Below are positions 35,788 to 47,103 of a stretch of DNA of 64,000 nt, piece by piece. The stretch is taken from positions 18,229,632 to 18,293,631 of the forward strand of contig NC_089493.1 of NCBI RefSeq assembly GCF_036850765.1. The letters run 5' to 3'. The translations under genes were made by a program, and so were the position numbers. This DNA comes from Saccopteryx bilineata (taxonomy: Eukaryota; Chordata; Mammalia; Chiroptera; Emballonuridae). The notes beneath the pieces were generated by a model. The model ran no database searches, had not been told where the DNA came from, and worked only from the letters and a program-made list of their open reading frames with translations. Every line of letters starts with the position of its first letter. The first letter of the stretch is position 1.

Positions 35788-36340
35788 AGGTCTACCGGAA
35801 AGTTCTGTCCGTTTTTGGAATAAAACAAAATATAAATTTTTCTTACCGTCAATAAACTTTATTAAATAATATAATTGCCATTATTATTAATAACTTCTTG
35901 CCAGTGTGAGGGCAATTTGTATATCCCATTTTTGAAAAATGTTTTCTTTTGATGCAAAAAATTGAACCAGTGCTTGTTTGATATCTTCTTCATTTTTGAA
36001 TTCTTTGCCCTTCAAAAAATTTTGTAAGGACAAAAACAAGTGATAGTTGGAGGGTTCTAAGTCCGGGGAATATGGTGGATGTCACAGACATGCTTCTGTA
36101 GCATTTCTTCCTTGTTGAAATTCGTAAAAATTACAGTGGCGTAAATGAACTTTATCAGTAGCCATGGGTACACTATCACTTCACACATAAGACTAACGTG
36201 AATCAACTTTGTTTTAGTTAATTTGCTACATCAGTATGTATAAATTAAGTGATAAAAATAGAGAGGCACACATGCACCAAATAAACGTGTTTACATGTCA
36301 AAACTTGTGATATAAATGGACAGAACTTTCCGGTAGACCT
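35788..36340 (-). mobile_element. Internally deleted mariner transposon
   Basis: Terminal inverted repeats AGGTCTACCGGAAAGTTCTG plus TCC are identical at both ends and TA flanks each side (35786-35787, 36341-36342). Length 553 bp against about 1.3 kb for a complete mariner. On the minus strand a transposase N-terminus starts at 36165 (MATDKVHLRHCNFYEFQQGR). It is joined after a stop to the C-terminal catalytic block HPPYSPDLEPSNYHLF. The middle, with the first two catalytic aspartates, is missing. The third catalytic aspartate of the DD34D triad (normally in SDYHLF) is asparagine here. Incapable of coding a transposase; the intact ends suggest it could once have been mobilised in trans. Confidence 0.93.
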
Positions 36341-36342
36341 TA

Positions 36343-39311
36343 TATTTGTGTTTTCTGAATGGATGTGTGAATCACAGATTCAGTCAATGAATCTGATTTA
36401 TTATTTAGCATAATGTTTTGGTCTTCTGGAATATGGTGTGATATGCTGAGAACAGCACCACTAAATATTCAAGTTAAGTTCTTGAGATAAAGTGATTATA
36501 ACTGAAATTAACCATTGCCTTTTGAGTGAAGGTCTTCTTAGTTTGGAGAATGAAACATATAGATGGTGTGGTTAGAAAACATGATAAATACTGAACAGGG
36601 ACATGTTAGATATTTGAGATACATTATAGATCTTTCTTGATTTCTGTACTATGAGACACATCCCATTTATTATATGGGTATTTCTTTCTTCTCCTCTTTA
36701 ACTTTTTGGAAGCTATGCTCTCCAGAGAGCAGTATTTTAATTCTAAAATACATTTTAGTTCCGGTATGGTATTAACAATTAACATTATGATAAGAAAATT
36801 TAAAACTACATTGACAGCTTTAAAGAGTAAAATTAACACTGGAATAATTAAAACGACAATGTATAATCATGAGATAATTTCTTAGAATGAAGCTAAATGT
36901 AACTTCAAATTATAGCTATGCTGTAAAGAAGAGATATTTCTAGATTAGTAATTCTACATGAGCTTAAAGGAAAATTCTGAACACAAGGCACTAATTATAG
37001 CTAAAGATAACAATAATGAAATACCTGAAAACCAAATTTTAAAACCATGCTATATTTCAGACTAACATACTAAAAAGAGACTCACCTATGACCAGCTTTG
37101 GAAAATATATGTGATTTAATAAGCCAAATAAAGTTGCATGAGAATTCAGGTACATAAAAAATGTAATGACTTATATAACATAACTAGTCTCTCATAGCTT
37201 TGACTATAACACTGGATGCTGAAAGACAATAGGAAAAGCCCAGGCTGTTTAAGAAGGTGGAGGGGGAAAACGACCCCTTGTTATAGTGCAGTACCTTTTT
37301 AAACTATACGATTCAACCTAAAAAATCTCACGGAAAACTAATAAAGCTGTACATGTTCAAACTTAAAATATATCCAGAAATAAGACAAGGGTGTATTGAA
37401 TTCTCTGGGAACTCCTATCAGCCTTTATTCTTCTTTATCTGTTCCAGTCAGTTTTCATTTCATAGTTGTAGTTTTTGTTTTTCAACAAGTTTAAAGTAAA
37501 TGTTACTTGGCCTTCCCATGGCTTTGACCTGGTATGACAGCTAACTACAATAGCTACCCACAATTTTTGTCTCTTCAAGTCTTAGAGAGAAAATGTGATT
37601 GGTCACTGGCTAGCTGAGAGCTAATATTCCCCTCATTAAGATTCTCAGGCAAGAGGACAGGGGAATTCCACAATACCTCTCTGTAGAAGTGGGAGGTAAG
37701 ATAGTCTAAAAGATATAGAGTAAATATTTATATTATATGCATAAATAGCACGTTGAGCTCAATTTACATTCCATGAAACTATAAAGATAATATTTGTTCA
37801 AAAATAAAAGGCTTCAGCAAACACATCATCTCCAAAATCCCTTTAAAAATGTGGAATTCCTACTCTAGGTTGCTTAGTGAGAACTTCACATACTAACACA
37901 AAAGTGGGAAAATTATGAAATAGAAAGACTGTTTGTTGGCATTTACATCACTTATACACCAAGATAAGTAATAAAAAAAACTGGGAATACAAGTCACTTT
38001 GGAAATGCTCATGATAATTCCTTTTAAGAAAGAATATACATAACAGTAATAAATATTTAAAAAAAAACATACACACACAAGGTCTCAAACCATAGGTTTT
38101 AATAATAAAGACAAATTGTGAGGAAAGTTTATCATGTTGCCTGCAAGTTAAAGCATTTCATCTCATTAAAATATTTTTGACAATACTAAACATACATCTG
38201 CAAAAATATGAACATCCATGTTTCTGCCTATCCCCAGTCCTCGTGAGAGCACAATGATTCCATCTAAAGGGTTCATCCCCTTTAATATCTCCTTACTCTC
38301 TCCCCAAACTTGTCTCTTAGGAAGGCTAGAGGACCTGTATTAATTCAGTAAAACTCAGCCTTTAATCTTGTTTTCATCAAGTCTGTTAGTTATAGAAGTT
38401 TTCTTTCTTTTGGACTTGAAGCCAATAGACTCAATGTCTGAAGTTTGGTTGGATCAACGTGTGGTATTACTATCTGGAAACAAGAGCTGGAAAGAATTGA
38501 CTCCAACTAATGCAGTTTAGCCCTTGAATTGAGCCACACTTGACAATAAATTCTGGTGGTTTTTTTTTAACACATTTCATTTGTATTTCACGTTCAGCGA
38601 TATCACTTCTAAGTATTATAAGAACATTTTTATTAACCATAAACAAATTTTTATAGATATACCTTTTCTTTTTTTCTCACTAGTTCTGCCTAAATGGGAC
38701 ATCCTTGTTCTTCTTATTTAGCTTAGTTTTAATTCCTTTAAATCCCTTTAAATTGTGAGATATTTTTAATGGGCTTCTGTTGGATATAGTAATTTTTCCA
38801 AGGGTTCTACTGTTTTGAAAGATCTCAGAGATCCTGCTGGGATTATCTGTAGTAGCGAAGGAGTTGCTGGGATATCTGTAGTAGTGAAGGAGTTGTGGCT
38901 TATGAGGGAGTGATGACCTTTTAATAGACTAACAGGAAACTTGCTGTAGAACTAGAATTCCACCGAGGAAGTGTGTGAGGTTACCTCCCTTTGTTATGAA
39001 ACAAAAGGGAGCATGTTTTCTCTTTCCAAACACATTGGGAACAGTTTGCCCATCAATGCTGCCTTCTTTCAGGAGTCCTTGCATTAGCCAGTAGGAACAC
39101 TCTCTTGAGGAGTACACGGTAAGTGAACAGGAAGGTTTGGTCCCACATTTATCTGGTGGGACTCTCAGATAAATGTTACCTCTGCTCCAGTGTGCCTAGG
39201 GGAAACACCTGCCATTGGACATAATGAAGACCCAATTACTTTGGACATCACACAGCCTCAGAAGACTATGGAATCCCCCCACCCCAATCTACACCTGTAA
39301 CTTAGTCTAAT
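36343..39311. other. Unique AT-rich sequence
   Basis: Nearly 3 kb with no recognised gene or repeat. Contains only a short tandem duplication at 38837-38895, listed separately. Confidence 0.45.
38837..38895. repeat. Two-copy tandem duplication (~30 bp)
   Basis: The unit starting CTGGGATTATCTGTAGTAG (38837-38866) is repeated as CTGGGATATCTGTAGTAG... (38867-38895), with one base lost and one substitution. Confidence 0.9.
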
Positions 39312-39324
39312 GAATGGTGTTTTC

Positions 39325-39991
39325 TTTTTTTTTTTTTCTCTTTTTTTTTTATTGTATTTATTTTTAATGGGGTGACATCAGTAAATCAAGATACATATAT
39401 TCAAAGATAATATGTCCAGGTTATCTTAAAGTTCAATTATGTTGCATACCCATCACCCAAAGTCAGATTGTCCTGTCACCCTCTATGTAGTTCTCTTTGT
39501 GCCCCTCCCCCTTCCCTCTCCCTCTCCCCCCTCCCCCCGTAACCACCACACTCTTGTCAATGTCTCTTGGTCTCACTTTTATGTCCCATCTACGTATGGA
39601 AAAATGCAGTTCCTGGTTTTTTCTGATTTACTTATTTCACTCTGTATAATGTCCACTGTTGGTGGGAATGTAAAGTAGTACAACCATTATGGAAGAAAGT
39701 ATGGTGGTTCCTCAAAAAACTGAAAATAGAACTACCTTATGACCCAGCAATTCCTCTACTGGGTATATACCCCCAAAACTCAGAAACATTGACTTGTAAA
39801 GACACATGCAGCCCCATGTTCATTGCAGCATTGTTCACAGTGGCCAGGACATGGAAACAACCAAAAAGCCCATCAATAGATGACTGGATAAAGAAGATGT
39901 GGCACATATACACTATGGAATACTACTCAGCCATAAGAAATGATGACATCGGATCATTTATAGCAAAATGGTGGGATCTTGACATTATACG
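39325..39991 (-). mobile_element. 5'-truncated L1 with 5' inversion (twin priming)
   Basis: Perfect target duplication GAATGGTGTTTTC at 39312-39324 and 39992-40004. Within it, 39325-39652 is the antisense L1 3' end (T-rich reversed tail, 'atggggtgacatcagtaaat', C-rich tract). From 39653 to 39991 the sequence is ORF2 C-terminus in sense orientation, encoding [20 protein letters not shown] and [11 protein letters not shown]. The two halves meet at the same 'cattatac' point of L1 in opposite directions, the signature of twin priming in one insertion. The 95-codon frame 39789-40076 is L1, not a host gene. Confidence 0.95.
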
Positions 39992-40004
39992 GAATGGTGT
40001 TTTC

Positions 40005-40602
40005 ACATGGAGGCAGGAGGGGAAAGGAGAGTCAGAAACTTACCATGAGCATGATTTTTCCTATTCTTATTTATAGTATTGAATTTGGATAGATTCTTTG
40101 AATCAACTGATAATTTAGCATCAAAGAGAACAGAGTACATAGATGAGGCTGTAGAAGCAAAAGGAGCAAAGCTATATATGATGCGATTCATAAAGCAAGG
40201 TGACAGGGAAGTGCAAACTTATCTGTTATGACTAAAAAATGATAATGGCTATTAATATAAGACTTCTGTTTCGATTAACAAGCAAAAGTCAAGTATATGC
40301 TTTTTACAAAAGAAAAAAAGTATAACAAAATATCAAAGAAAATTAAAAGGACAGTAAACATATTAGGCAAAGACATAATTGGTGTGGGCAGTAAAGAGTG
40401 GTGAAGTAGTAATTCCATACAAAGTAGAAATCAAAGCAGAAAGCATTAAACAAACAAAAGAAAAGCTTATTTTTTACTCTTATATTGGATAACCTGCAAT
40501 GAATATTTAACTGCTGTAAGCCTTTATGAGTCAAGTATAGTATCAACATGTTATAATTTAGTTTTAAAGTAAAAAATGAAATAAATGGAGACTATAAATT
40601 AA

Positions 40603-40603
<1 letters not shown>
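40005..40603. other. Unique AT-rich sequence
   Basis: Nothing recognised. Confidence 0.4.

Positions 40604-40639
<36 letters not shown>
40604..40639. repeat. (AAT)n microsatellite
   Basis: About 12 uninterrupted AAT/ATA units directly abut the SINE start at 40640. Confidence 0.97.
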
Positions 40640-40830
40640 GCCTTGGCTGGGTAGCTCTGTTGGTTAGAGCACAGTCCTGACATGCCGAGTTGTGGGTTTG
40701 ATCCCTGGTCAGGGTGCAAACAGGAATCAAGCAATGATGGCATGATGGATGGGACAAGCCCTTGCTTCTCTCTGTCTCTTTCCTTTGTTCTCTCTCTAAA
40801 ATGAATAAACATTCAAAAAAATTATAAAAA
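40640..40830 (+). mobile_element. tRNA-derived SINE (VES type)
   Basis: Head 'gccttggctgggtagctctg' with TTGGTTAGAGC, B box 'gtgggtttgatccctggtca', then 'tgcttctctctgtctctttc' and an 'aatgaataaacattc' A-rich tail. About 190 bp. No clear target duplication because of the adjoining trinucleotide repeat. Confidence 0.88.
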
Positions 40831-41049
40831 ATAACCAGTAAGAGACAGTAACATAGAACTCCTACTCATGACACATTGTGTGTTTGTGAAATGTGTACAT
40901 AGAAAGCTGTTTTTCAAATAGCTTTAATAATTGATACATAAATTTATTTAAAGAAAAAAAATGCAGACGTCCAGTATTTTTCACATTGGTTTTATTATAT
41001 TATTTAAATATGTAGTAGAGACACAGAACTAGACATAAATTTCTTTTTT

Positions 41050-41299
41050 TTAAATAATTTTATTTTTTTAATGGGGCGACATCAATAAATCAGGATACAT
41101 ATATTCAAAGATAACAAGTCCAGGTTATCTTGTCGTTCAATTATGTTTGTTGTATACCCATCACCCAAAGTCAGATTGTCCTCTGTCACCTTCTATCTAG
41201 TTTTCTTTGTGCCCCTCCCCCTCCCCCTTTCCCTCTCCCTCTCCCCCCTCCTCCTGTAACCACCACACTCTTATCAATGTCTCTTAGTCTCACTTTTAT
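41050..41299 (-). mobile_element. 5'-truncated L1 3' end
   Basis: Reversed poly-A, 'aatggggcgacatcaataaa', the C-rich tract near 41210-41255 and 'ctcttatcaatgtctcttag', matching the 3' end of the L1s at 39325 and 63247. Flanked by a 19 bp repeat AGACATAAATTTCTTTTTT at 41031-41049 and 41300-41318. Confidence 0.93.
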
Positions 41300-41318
41300 A
41301 GACATAAATTTCTTTTTT

Positions 41319-41469
41319 AATTAATGAGAGAGAGAAGGAGAAAGAGAAACACGGCTCTGTTGTTCTACTTTATTCTTGCATTCATTGGTGATTCTTGCAT
41401 GTGCCCTGACCAGGGATCGAACCCACAACCTTGACATATCGGGAGGATGCTGAGCTACCTGTTCAGAGT
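41319..41469 (-). mobile_element. tRNA-derived SINE (VES type), older
   Basis: Reversed tail merges with the right L1 target duplication; then 'gagagagagaaggagaaaga', reversed B box 'ccagggatcgaacccacaac' and the head end 'gagctacctgttcagag'. Its own target duplication ATAAATTTCTT recurs at about 41473. The L1 at 41050 landed in this SINE's left duplication and tail, giving three copies of ATAAATTTCTT. Confidence 0.82.
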
Positions 41470-41684
41470 CAATATAAATTTCTTATGTTCTTACCAAACT
41501 ATAAATCAAAAGTACAAATTAAATATGAACAAAATTGTGAAAATCAATAAAATTCTAATTGCGTCTCCCTTTGGATTTAATAGTAGAAACATGTTGTATA
41601 TTTTAAATTTCACTTGTTATCAGTTCTTTTGATTTTGAATATAATAGCCCATCATTTTTTATATTATCTTTGTCACTGGGCAGT

Positions 41685-41890
41685 GGTTAGAGCACAATGA
41701 CTAAAGGCATGCACTCCAAACCCAGCCAGCTGGAAAGTGCTTCTTTACAACTTTCTCAGAAATCTTGGAAGGTTTTTACTTAATTTCCCTCTGCCTCAGC
41801 TTTGCTGTTTAGGAAATGGGTACGAGGACAGCTGTTCCCTCAGGGAATGTTGTAAATATACTTCTAATAGTATCTGCCTCAGAGCAGAGC
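41685..41890 (+). repeat. MIR SINE remnant
   Basis: 'cagtggttagagcacaatga', 'tttacttaatttccctctgc', 'ctcagctttgctgtttagga', 'aatgggtacgagga', then 'tagtatctgcctcagagcag'. The order and spacing are those of MIR. Confidence 0.65.
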
Positions 41891-42333
41891 ACGTATGTTC
41901 ATGTTTAAAATAATCTTGCTTTTATTTATTTTCTTTCATGTTTGTGAGTCAGTCATTTGATTTAACTTTAGGCAAATACATTGCTTTGTAATTTAGGCAA
42001 ATTACATAATGACAGTTTTCTACAAGGCCTGTGCTTATTTACTACTATATTTTCAGCTAAAGAACTTTTCCAAATTTGTGAGTACAGTTTATTAATAAAT
42101 CATAAAATTTCAAAGAAATGTTTTGCTTGATGTAGAATATTGAGTATATTACTAGACCATGGGGTGTATATATTTTAATTTTCTTCTCTGTTAAGGGTAC
42201 CTCTGTGAAACTTTTTTAAAAAAATAGAATTTAAGTACTGATGTTAGAAAACCTACAAAAATTTTTTCCAATTATTTTCACTATTTACTTGACTTAATAA
42301 AAATACAAAATATTTGTTTATTTATACAATACT
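41891..42333. other. Unique AT-rich sequence
   Basis: Nothing recognised. Confidence 0.4.
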
Positions 42334-42343
42334 CACAGATTTT

Positions 42344-42704
42344 AGTTTTTATTTTTTTGTATTTTTCTGAAGCTGGAAACGGGGAGGCAGTCAGACAGAC
42401 TCCTGCATGCACCCGACTGGGATCCACCCGGTATGCCCACCAGGGGGCGATGCTCTGCCCATCCAGGGCGTCACTCTGTTGGGACCAGAGCCACTCTTGC
42501 GCCTGGGGCAGAGGCCATGGAGCCATCCCCAGCGCCCGGGCCATCGTTTGCTCCAATGGAGGGGAAGAGAGAGACAGAGAGGAAGGAGAGGGAGAGGGGT
42601 GGAGAAGCAGATGGGCTCCTCTCCTGTGTGCCCTGGCCGGGAGTTGAACCCGGGACTTCCGCATGCCAGGCTGACGCTCTACCACTGAGCCAAATGGCCA
42701 GGGC
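42344..42704 (-). mobile_element. tRNA-derived bat SINE with small body deletion
   Basis: Antisense long SINE: 'tttttctgaagctggaaacg', GC-rich body and tRNA head ending GGCCAGGGC. It lacks the block reading 'gccttggctgcgg' that the other copies carry just before the 'aggggaagagagagacagag' tract. Target duplication CACAGATTTT at 42334-42343 and 42705-42714. Confidence 0.93.
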
Positions 42705-42714
42705 CACAGATTTT

Positions 42715-43129
42715 TTTTTTTTAGACAATTTTATTTAGGTAACATAGTGGGAGCTACTGGAAAAAAAGACACAATGTCTTTAAAATACGTTCTCAAGGTT
42801 TAAATGACTAAAGGAAAATATATTCTTTAGAAAACAAAACAAAAAAAAGATAAGGAAAACTTAAACTTGGCATATTTTAGAGTGCAACCATCCAGCTAAT
42901 ATAACAAAGGTAAGCTTAATAAATGGTTTAATTGTGACAATTAGAAATATGGTAGCATGAGATAGGGCAGACCAATCTCTTTTATTAATTTGTTATGTCA
43001 TTCAACTAAGTTTTAATATATGACTAAATAAAGCACACATAATTTTATTCAATCTAAAGAAGGAGAACATCAAATAAAATACTGTGGGTAGTTTTTGAAA
43101 AGGTTTGCTAATTTCATAAAGTCGCTTAC
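42715..43129. other. Unique AT-rich sequence
   Basis: Nothing recognised. Confidence 0.4.
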
Positions 43130-43660
43130 AGCATTAGTGCTTATGGACCATCCAACCTCACCTCTCACTTGGTCTGTGGGGACCATGAGAAAGATTTCCC
43201 CTGGATGACTATCACGATCCCATCTGAGGTGCTGTGCTTCTTCTTTCCTCTAACCTAACTTAGAACCATCCTCTGTAGATCACCAGCAGTGAGAAACACC
43301 ACCAGGACTTCTGATTGGGCCATACTGACCACGAGTGCCCCCTTGTCTTTTCATGGGCCACGGTAAAGAATGTGTGGTTTATGTAAGAAGCAACACAGGG
43401 CACTGGTGATGCAGGCTGTGAAACAAGACGCAGAGAGGACAAGCGGCCCACAGGAGGGATGCTCCACCACATTCTTATAATCCATAATTTACTGCCACTC
43501 GTGCTGAACCAAACATGGAAGCACAATGTGGTTCCTTTATGGCCACAAGTGCCCAAACAAGGCACCGAAGGGGACCAGCACTGGCTTTGCATTACGTAAA
43601 CCACCTCTCGCTGTGTTCTCTCTGCCTTTTCCTTTTGCCACTTGATTTGCAGCCACAAGT
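43130..43660. other. GC-richer unexplained segment with long minus-strand open frame
   Basis: About 530 bp of higher GC and retained CpGs (aaagtcgctt, atcacgatcc, accacgagtg, aagcggccc, attacgtaaa) between AT-rich stretches. A minus-strand frame of 132 codons (43658 to 43260) is the longest frame outside transposons. Its predicted protein is Trp/Ser/Cys-rich with no domain I recognise and no splice or promoter evidence. It could be an old LTR or DNA transposon body, a decayed retrocopy or a conserved element. No function proposed. Confidence 0.3.
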
Positions 43661-44104
43661 TAGAACTATGTTTTTGCTTCCCTTGGTTTGAGGGTTTTCC
43701 TCAACCATATATGGCAGTCAGGGTAAAGAATTAATGTCTTTGTTTGTTTTTCTAAATCTCAATGGAAAACACATCTTTTCCCAAACGTGTTCTTAAAATA
43801 TTTACTTTGGAAGATAAAACTATCATTTGGGGAAGCAGATTCAGGTTTCATGCCAACTGTAAACTCAGCCCTGGGTTTTGTCACAATTAGATTTTTTTCT
43901 TGCTTCTTTGTTTTAAGAATGTTACACACGAAATGACTATTTGGATTAAAATTAAAATGTTTTTAATATTATCTTGCCATTTTATAAATTGAATGGTGAG
44001 AAACAAATAGAAGTGTCATTATTCTTAAACACAAAATAAGAATATGCTGATGCAAATTCTTACAAGAATCCCAAAATCAAGATTAATATTGAAGGCAAAA
44101 AAGC
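43661..44104. other. Unique AT-rich sequence
   Basis: Nothing recognised. Confidence 0.4.
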
Positions 44105-44312
44105 CTTTATGGGACATGAATGGCAGTGTGTTGAATGCCAGGAGGGGAGTGGTGGAAGAAGGTAAGGGGAATAAATGGTGATGGATGAAGCCTTGACTTG
44201 GGGTGGTGAACACACAATTCAGTGTGCAGGAAAGTATTGTAAAATTGGGCACCTGAAACCTGTATAATTATATTAACTAGTGTTACCCTAATAGAGTCAA
44301 TAAAAAACAAAT
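44105..44312 (+). mobile_element. Old L1 3' UTR fragment
   Basis: 'ttgacttggggtggtgaaca', 'cacaattcagtgtgcagg', 'attgggcacctgaaacctgt' and 'actagtgttaccctaataga' followed by 'tcaataaaaaac'. This is the 3' end of an older mammalian L1 lineage, also present at 59415-60070. Confidence 0.85.
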
Positions 44313-44479
44313 TAGAAATGAAAGAGTGATTTCACTACCAACAGTTTTCTAAGAAGGGAGTTTTAGGAGCATGATATGTAGTATTTTATATAATATCTAA
44401 ATAATGAAGGGGAAATAATTGGTAAATTCTTAGTACAGCATTAAAATTTTTATTTACTACCACTCAAATTTATAAGATG

Positions 44480-44670
44480 CTTTCATTTATATTCAGTATT
44501 AAATCAATACCATGGAATGGTGATCGTGTCTCTCCATACTTCACAGGTGAGAAAAAAGAAATTCCTAGAAACCTGCTGATGATTTTATATTCACACAGTT
44601 CATAAATCATAGATCTAAAACTTGGATCCTTTGTCTTATAATTTCTAAACCAGGCTCTTTCAACTACATC
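44480..44670 (-). repeat. MIR SINE remnant
   Basis: Reversed MIR: 'catacttcacaggtgagaaa', 'tattcacacagttcataaat', 'atagatctaaaacttggatc' and 'ctaaaccaggctctttcaac', in order. Confidence 0.65.
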
Positions 44671-44851
44671 ACATGCATCTCTCTTTTAGTCTTCATTTTT
44701 ATCATACATATGTATATATAAGGAAAATTAATCTCTGTTTAGAAAGAAAAAAAAGTGCTCCCAATTTTAATTAAATGTATATTTCTCCATCAAAACCAGA
44801 AGGTAGAAATTGAATAAGCAATGGCCATAATGTTTAAAGAGTTCCATTGGA

Positions 44852-45218
44852 GGCCCTGGCCGGTTGGCTAAGTTGTAGAGTGTTGGCCTGGCATGTGAAA
44901 GTCCTGGGTTTGATTTCCAGTCAAGGCACACATAAAAAGTGACCATCTGTTTTTCCTGACCCCTCCTCATCCCCCCCCCTCTCTATTTCCTTCCTGCAGC
45001 CATGGCTAGATTGGTTTGAGAATATCATCCCAGCACTGAGGATGGCTCGTGGAACTTCTCCCTCAGATGCAAAAAAAGCTCAGCTGTGAGCATGGCCTGA
45101 CCAGGTAGAGTATCAGGCCCAGATGGGGGTTGCCAGGTAAATACTGGTCAGGGCACATGTAGTAATCTGTCTCTCTATCTCCCCTTCTTTTTGGAAAAGA
45201 AGAAGGAGGAAAAAAAAT
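44852..45218 (+). mobile_element. tRNA-derived bat SINE, older divergent subfamily
   Basis: Head GCCCTGGCCGGTTGGCTAAG, decayed B box 'gggtttgatttccagtca', body with 'gcagccatggctagattggt', 'agatgggggttgccaggta' and 'ttggaaaagaagaagg'. Same body type as 14303-14669. Imperfect target duplication TTCCATTGGA (44842-44851) and TTCCACTGGA (45219-45228). Confidence 0.87.
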
Positions 45219-45228
45219 TTCCACTGGA

Positions 45229-46079
45229 AGGAAGTAGAGGATATTTTGTGATTCAGGAGAGTAGGAATAAAGTATGTGTAAACATATATGAGTTTATTTT
45301 AGGCATCTTAAGAGCCCCACCTGACTGAATATATCTGCATAGGTTATTAATTCTTATCTTTAATTATTAGAGAATATGATAATACTTTGTTAAAACAAAT
45401 GTACAAGTAATATCAAATTAATAATCTCTTTTGATGATGATACTGTCAATACTAATAAAAATTTATTTTGAAATGACCTACTATATAGAAATGAACTGGC
45501 CTAGATATTTTATATGTATAATATTTAATATTCACAACAATCATGCAGAAGTTGTGTAATTATCCATCTTGTAGTACAGAGAAGGCTTTAGATATGAAAT
45601 CAATTGTCAAAATCTCAAAATAGGGAAACCATAATGTGAAATCCACTTTGTTGTTGTTGCTGCTGCTATTGTTCAGTCTCTGCCCTTGTTTCAGAGCCTG
45701 GCGGCCACTTCATAGATCTTAAATAAGATAATCAATGTTCTACTGAGATCCTGGTAAATTGAGGAATCATAGAACTGTGTTTTGTTAAGGCAAAGAGTAG
45801 AAATGAGGCAAAGCAGAGTTGGGCACAGTGGTTCTGGGAACTAGTAGAAAAAAAGACCCTGGGGAAAAGAAGAAAATAAAAAGAAAATGTTTTATTCTTA
45901 ATTCTAGATATAGGTGAATCTAGCTAAGACTTAGGAAGGGGGATAGTGGAGGACTCTACTCTCATGAAAAGAAGTCATTAAATATCAGTTTAAAAACCTG
46001 TGCACCTACTGATAAAGATAGTTGGCATTTCAAATTATATGAAAAGCAGGTATTTATTTTTTTCTATTTTCACTAGCTA
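45229..46079. other. Unique sequence with a probable MIR fragment
   Basis: A weak reversed MIR at about 45480-45620 ('atattcacaacaatcatgca', 'tatccatcttgtagtacaga'). A GTTGTTGTTGCTGCTGC stretch at 45650. Otherwise nothing recognised. Confidence 0.4.
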
Positions 46080-46440
46080 TTGACTATATGAGCACTGACT
46101 ATGTGAAGACAACTTGGTAAGTGGTAGTGGTACAGGCAAAGTCTATAGACAAGGAGACTGCCTTCTCTAAACTTGTATTCTATCTGTGGCTGTTCTCTCT
46201 GGGGATACCTGCATGAAAACGGCTCTTATAATCAGTGGAGCATGGGATTTGATGGAGGACTTCAAGGTATATCAATCCTGATAGCCGGTGAAGACCTTAT
46301 GAAAAAAGTGATAATGCATAGGACATCTAAAAGATAAGTGAGAGTTGGCCTGTCATGGGACAGGAGAGAAAATGATTGATGAATGTTCTGAGTGAAGGAC
46401 AGGGAGCTTGCCAAGGACAAAAGGAAGGGAATATATGATA
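46080..46440 (+). repeat. L2 LINE remnant
   Basis: 'gcactgactatgtgaagaca' (the 'acctactatgtgccagg' motif), 'agacaaggagactgccttct', then 'aaagataagtgagagttggc' (ggatgagtaggagttagcc) and 'aaggacagggagcttgc' preserve L2 order. Confidence 0.65.
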
Positions 46441-47103
46441 TACTGATAGATATAAAAGTATTTTCCAGGAATCAACAAGATCTGTGTTCCACAAAAGCAT
46501 CAAATTCAATAAGACATGTTCAAGTCAAATTTAAATTTTTTTCTATAAGTTTCTGCACTATTGTATAAGCAATTTTAATCCTCCCATTAAAAAAACAAAC
46601 AGTTTTGATCCTTCTTAAATAGCAACTGTACTTTAAGAGTTTATGTCTAACTTGAGGTTTTAGAACTTTCAACCAAATACAGATTTTGTTAAAGGGGAAG
46701 GGAGGAAATGAATTATAATAAAAACATAAAAGACATTTTATGACTATAAGTAAGCTAAAACAGGATAGTTTTGATGGTAGAATAAAAAAAATCAATGAAA
46801 AGCACTAACAAAACTAATCCTTTCCATTTTTATGGTCCATGATGAATCAATTAAAAATGACCAAGTAACAACTATGAACAGAATATAAAAGGACATTTCA
46901 TTAGCTGTTTTTTCCAACCCACATGAGAACACCAAAGTAAAGATATATAAGTAGTAGTATGTTTTTTTCAAGATAACTGCCCTAATATTGCCCATTTGAT
47001 TTCCACTCTTTTACTGTAGTTAAACTAATGCATATATGGTTTTAACCCTGAATTTTGCAAGATTATCTAAAACTGGAATGAATCAGGATAAAAGTGCTGA
47101 ATA
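46441..47103. other. Unique AT-rich sequence
   Basis: Nothing recognised. Confidence 0.4.

Noticed and set aside
38837..38895. Possible CRISPR-like repeat
   Set aside because: Only two adjoining imperfect units with no spacers; a simple tandem duplication.
39789..40076. 95-codon frame as a gene
   Set aside because: It is the sense half of a twin-primed L1; the same protein segment is encoded at 63776-63507.
43260..43658. Coding gene call for the 132-codon frame
   Set aside because: Kept only as an unexplained segment; no start context, domain or splice evidence supports a gene.
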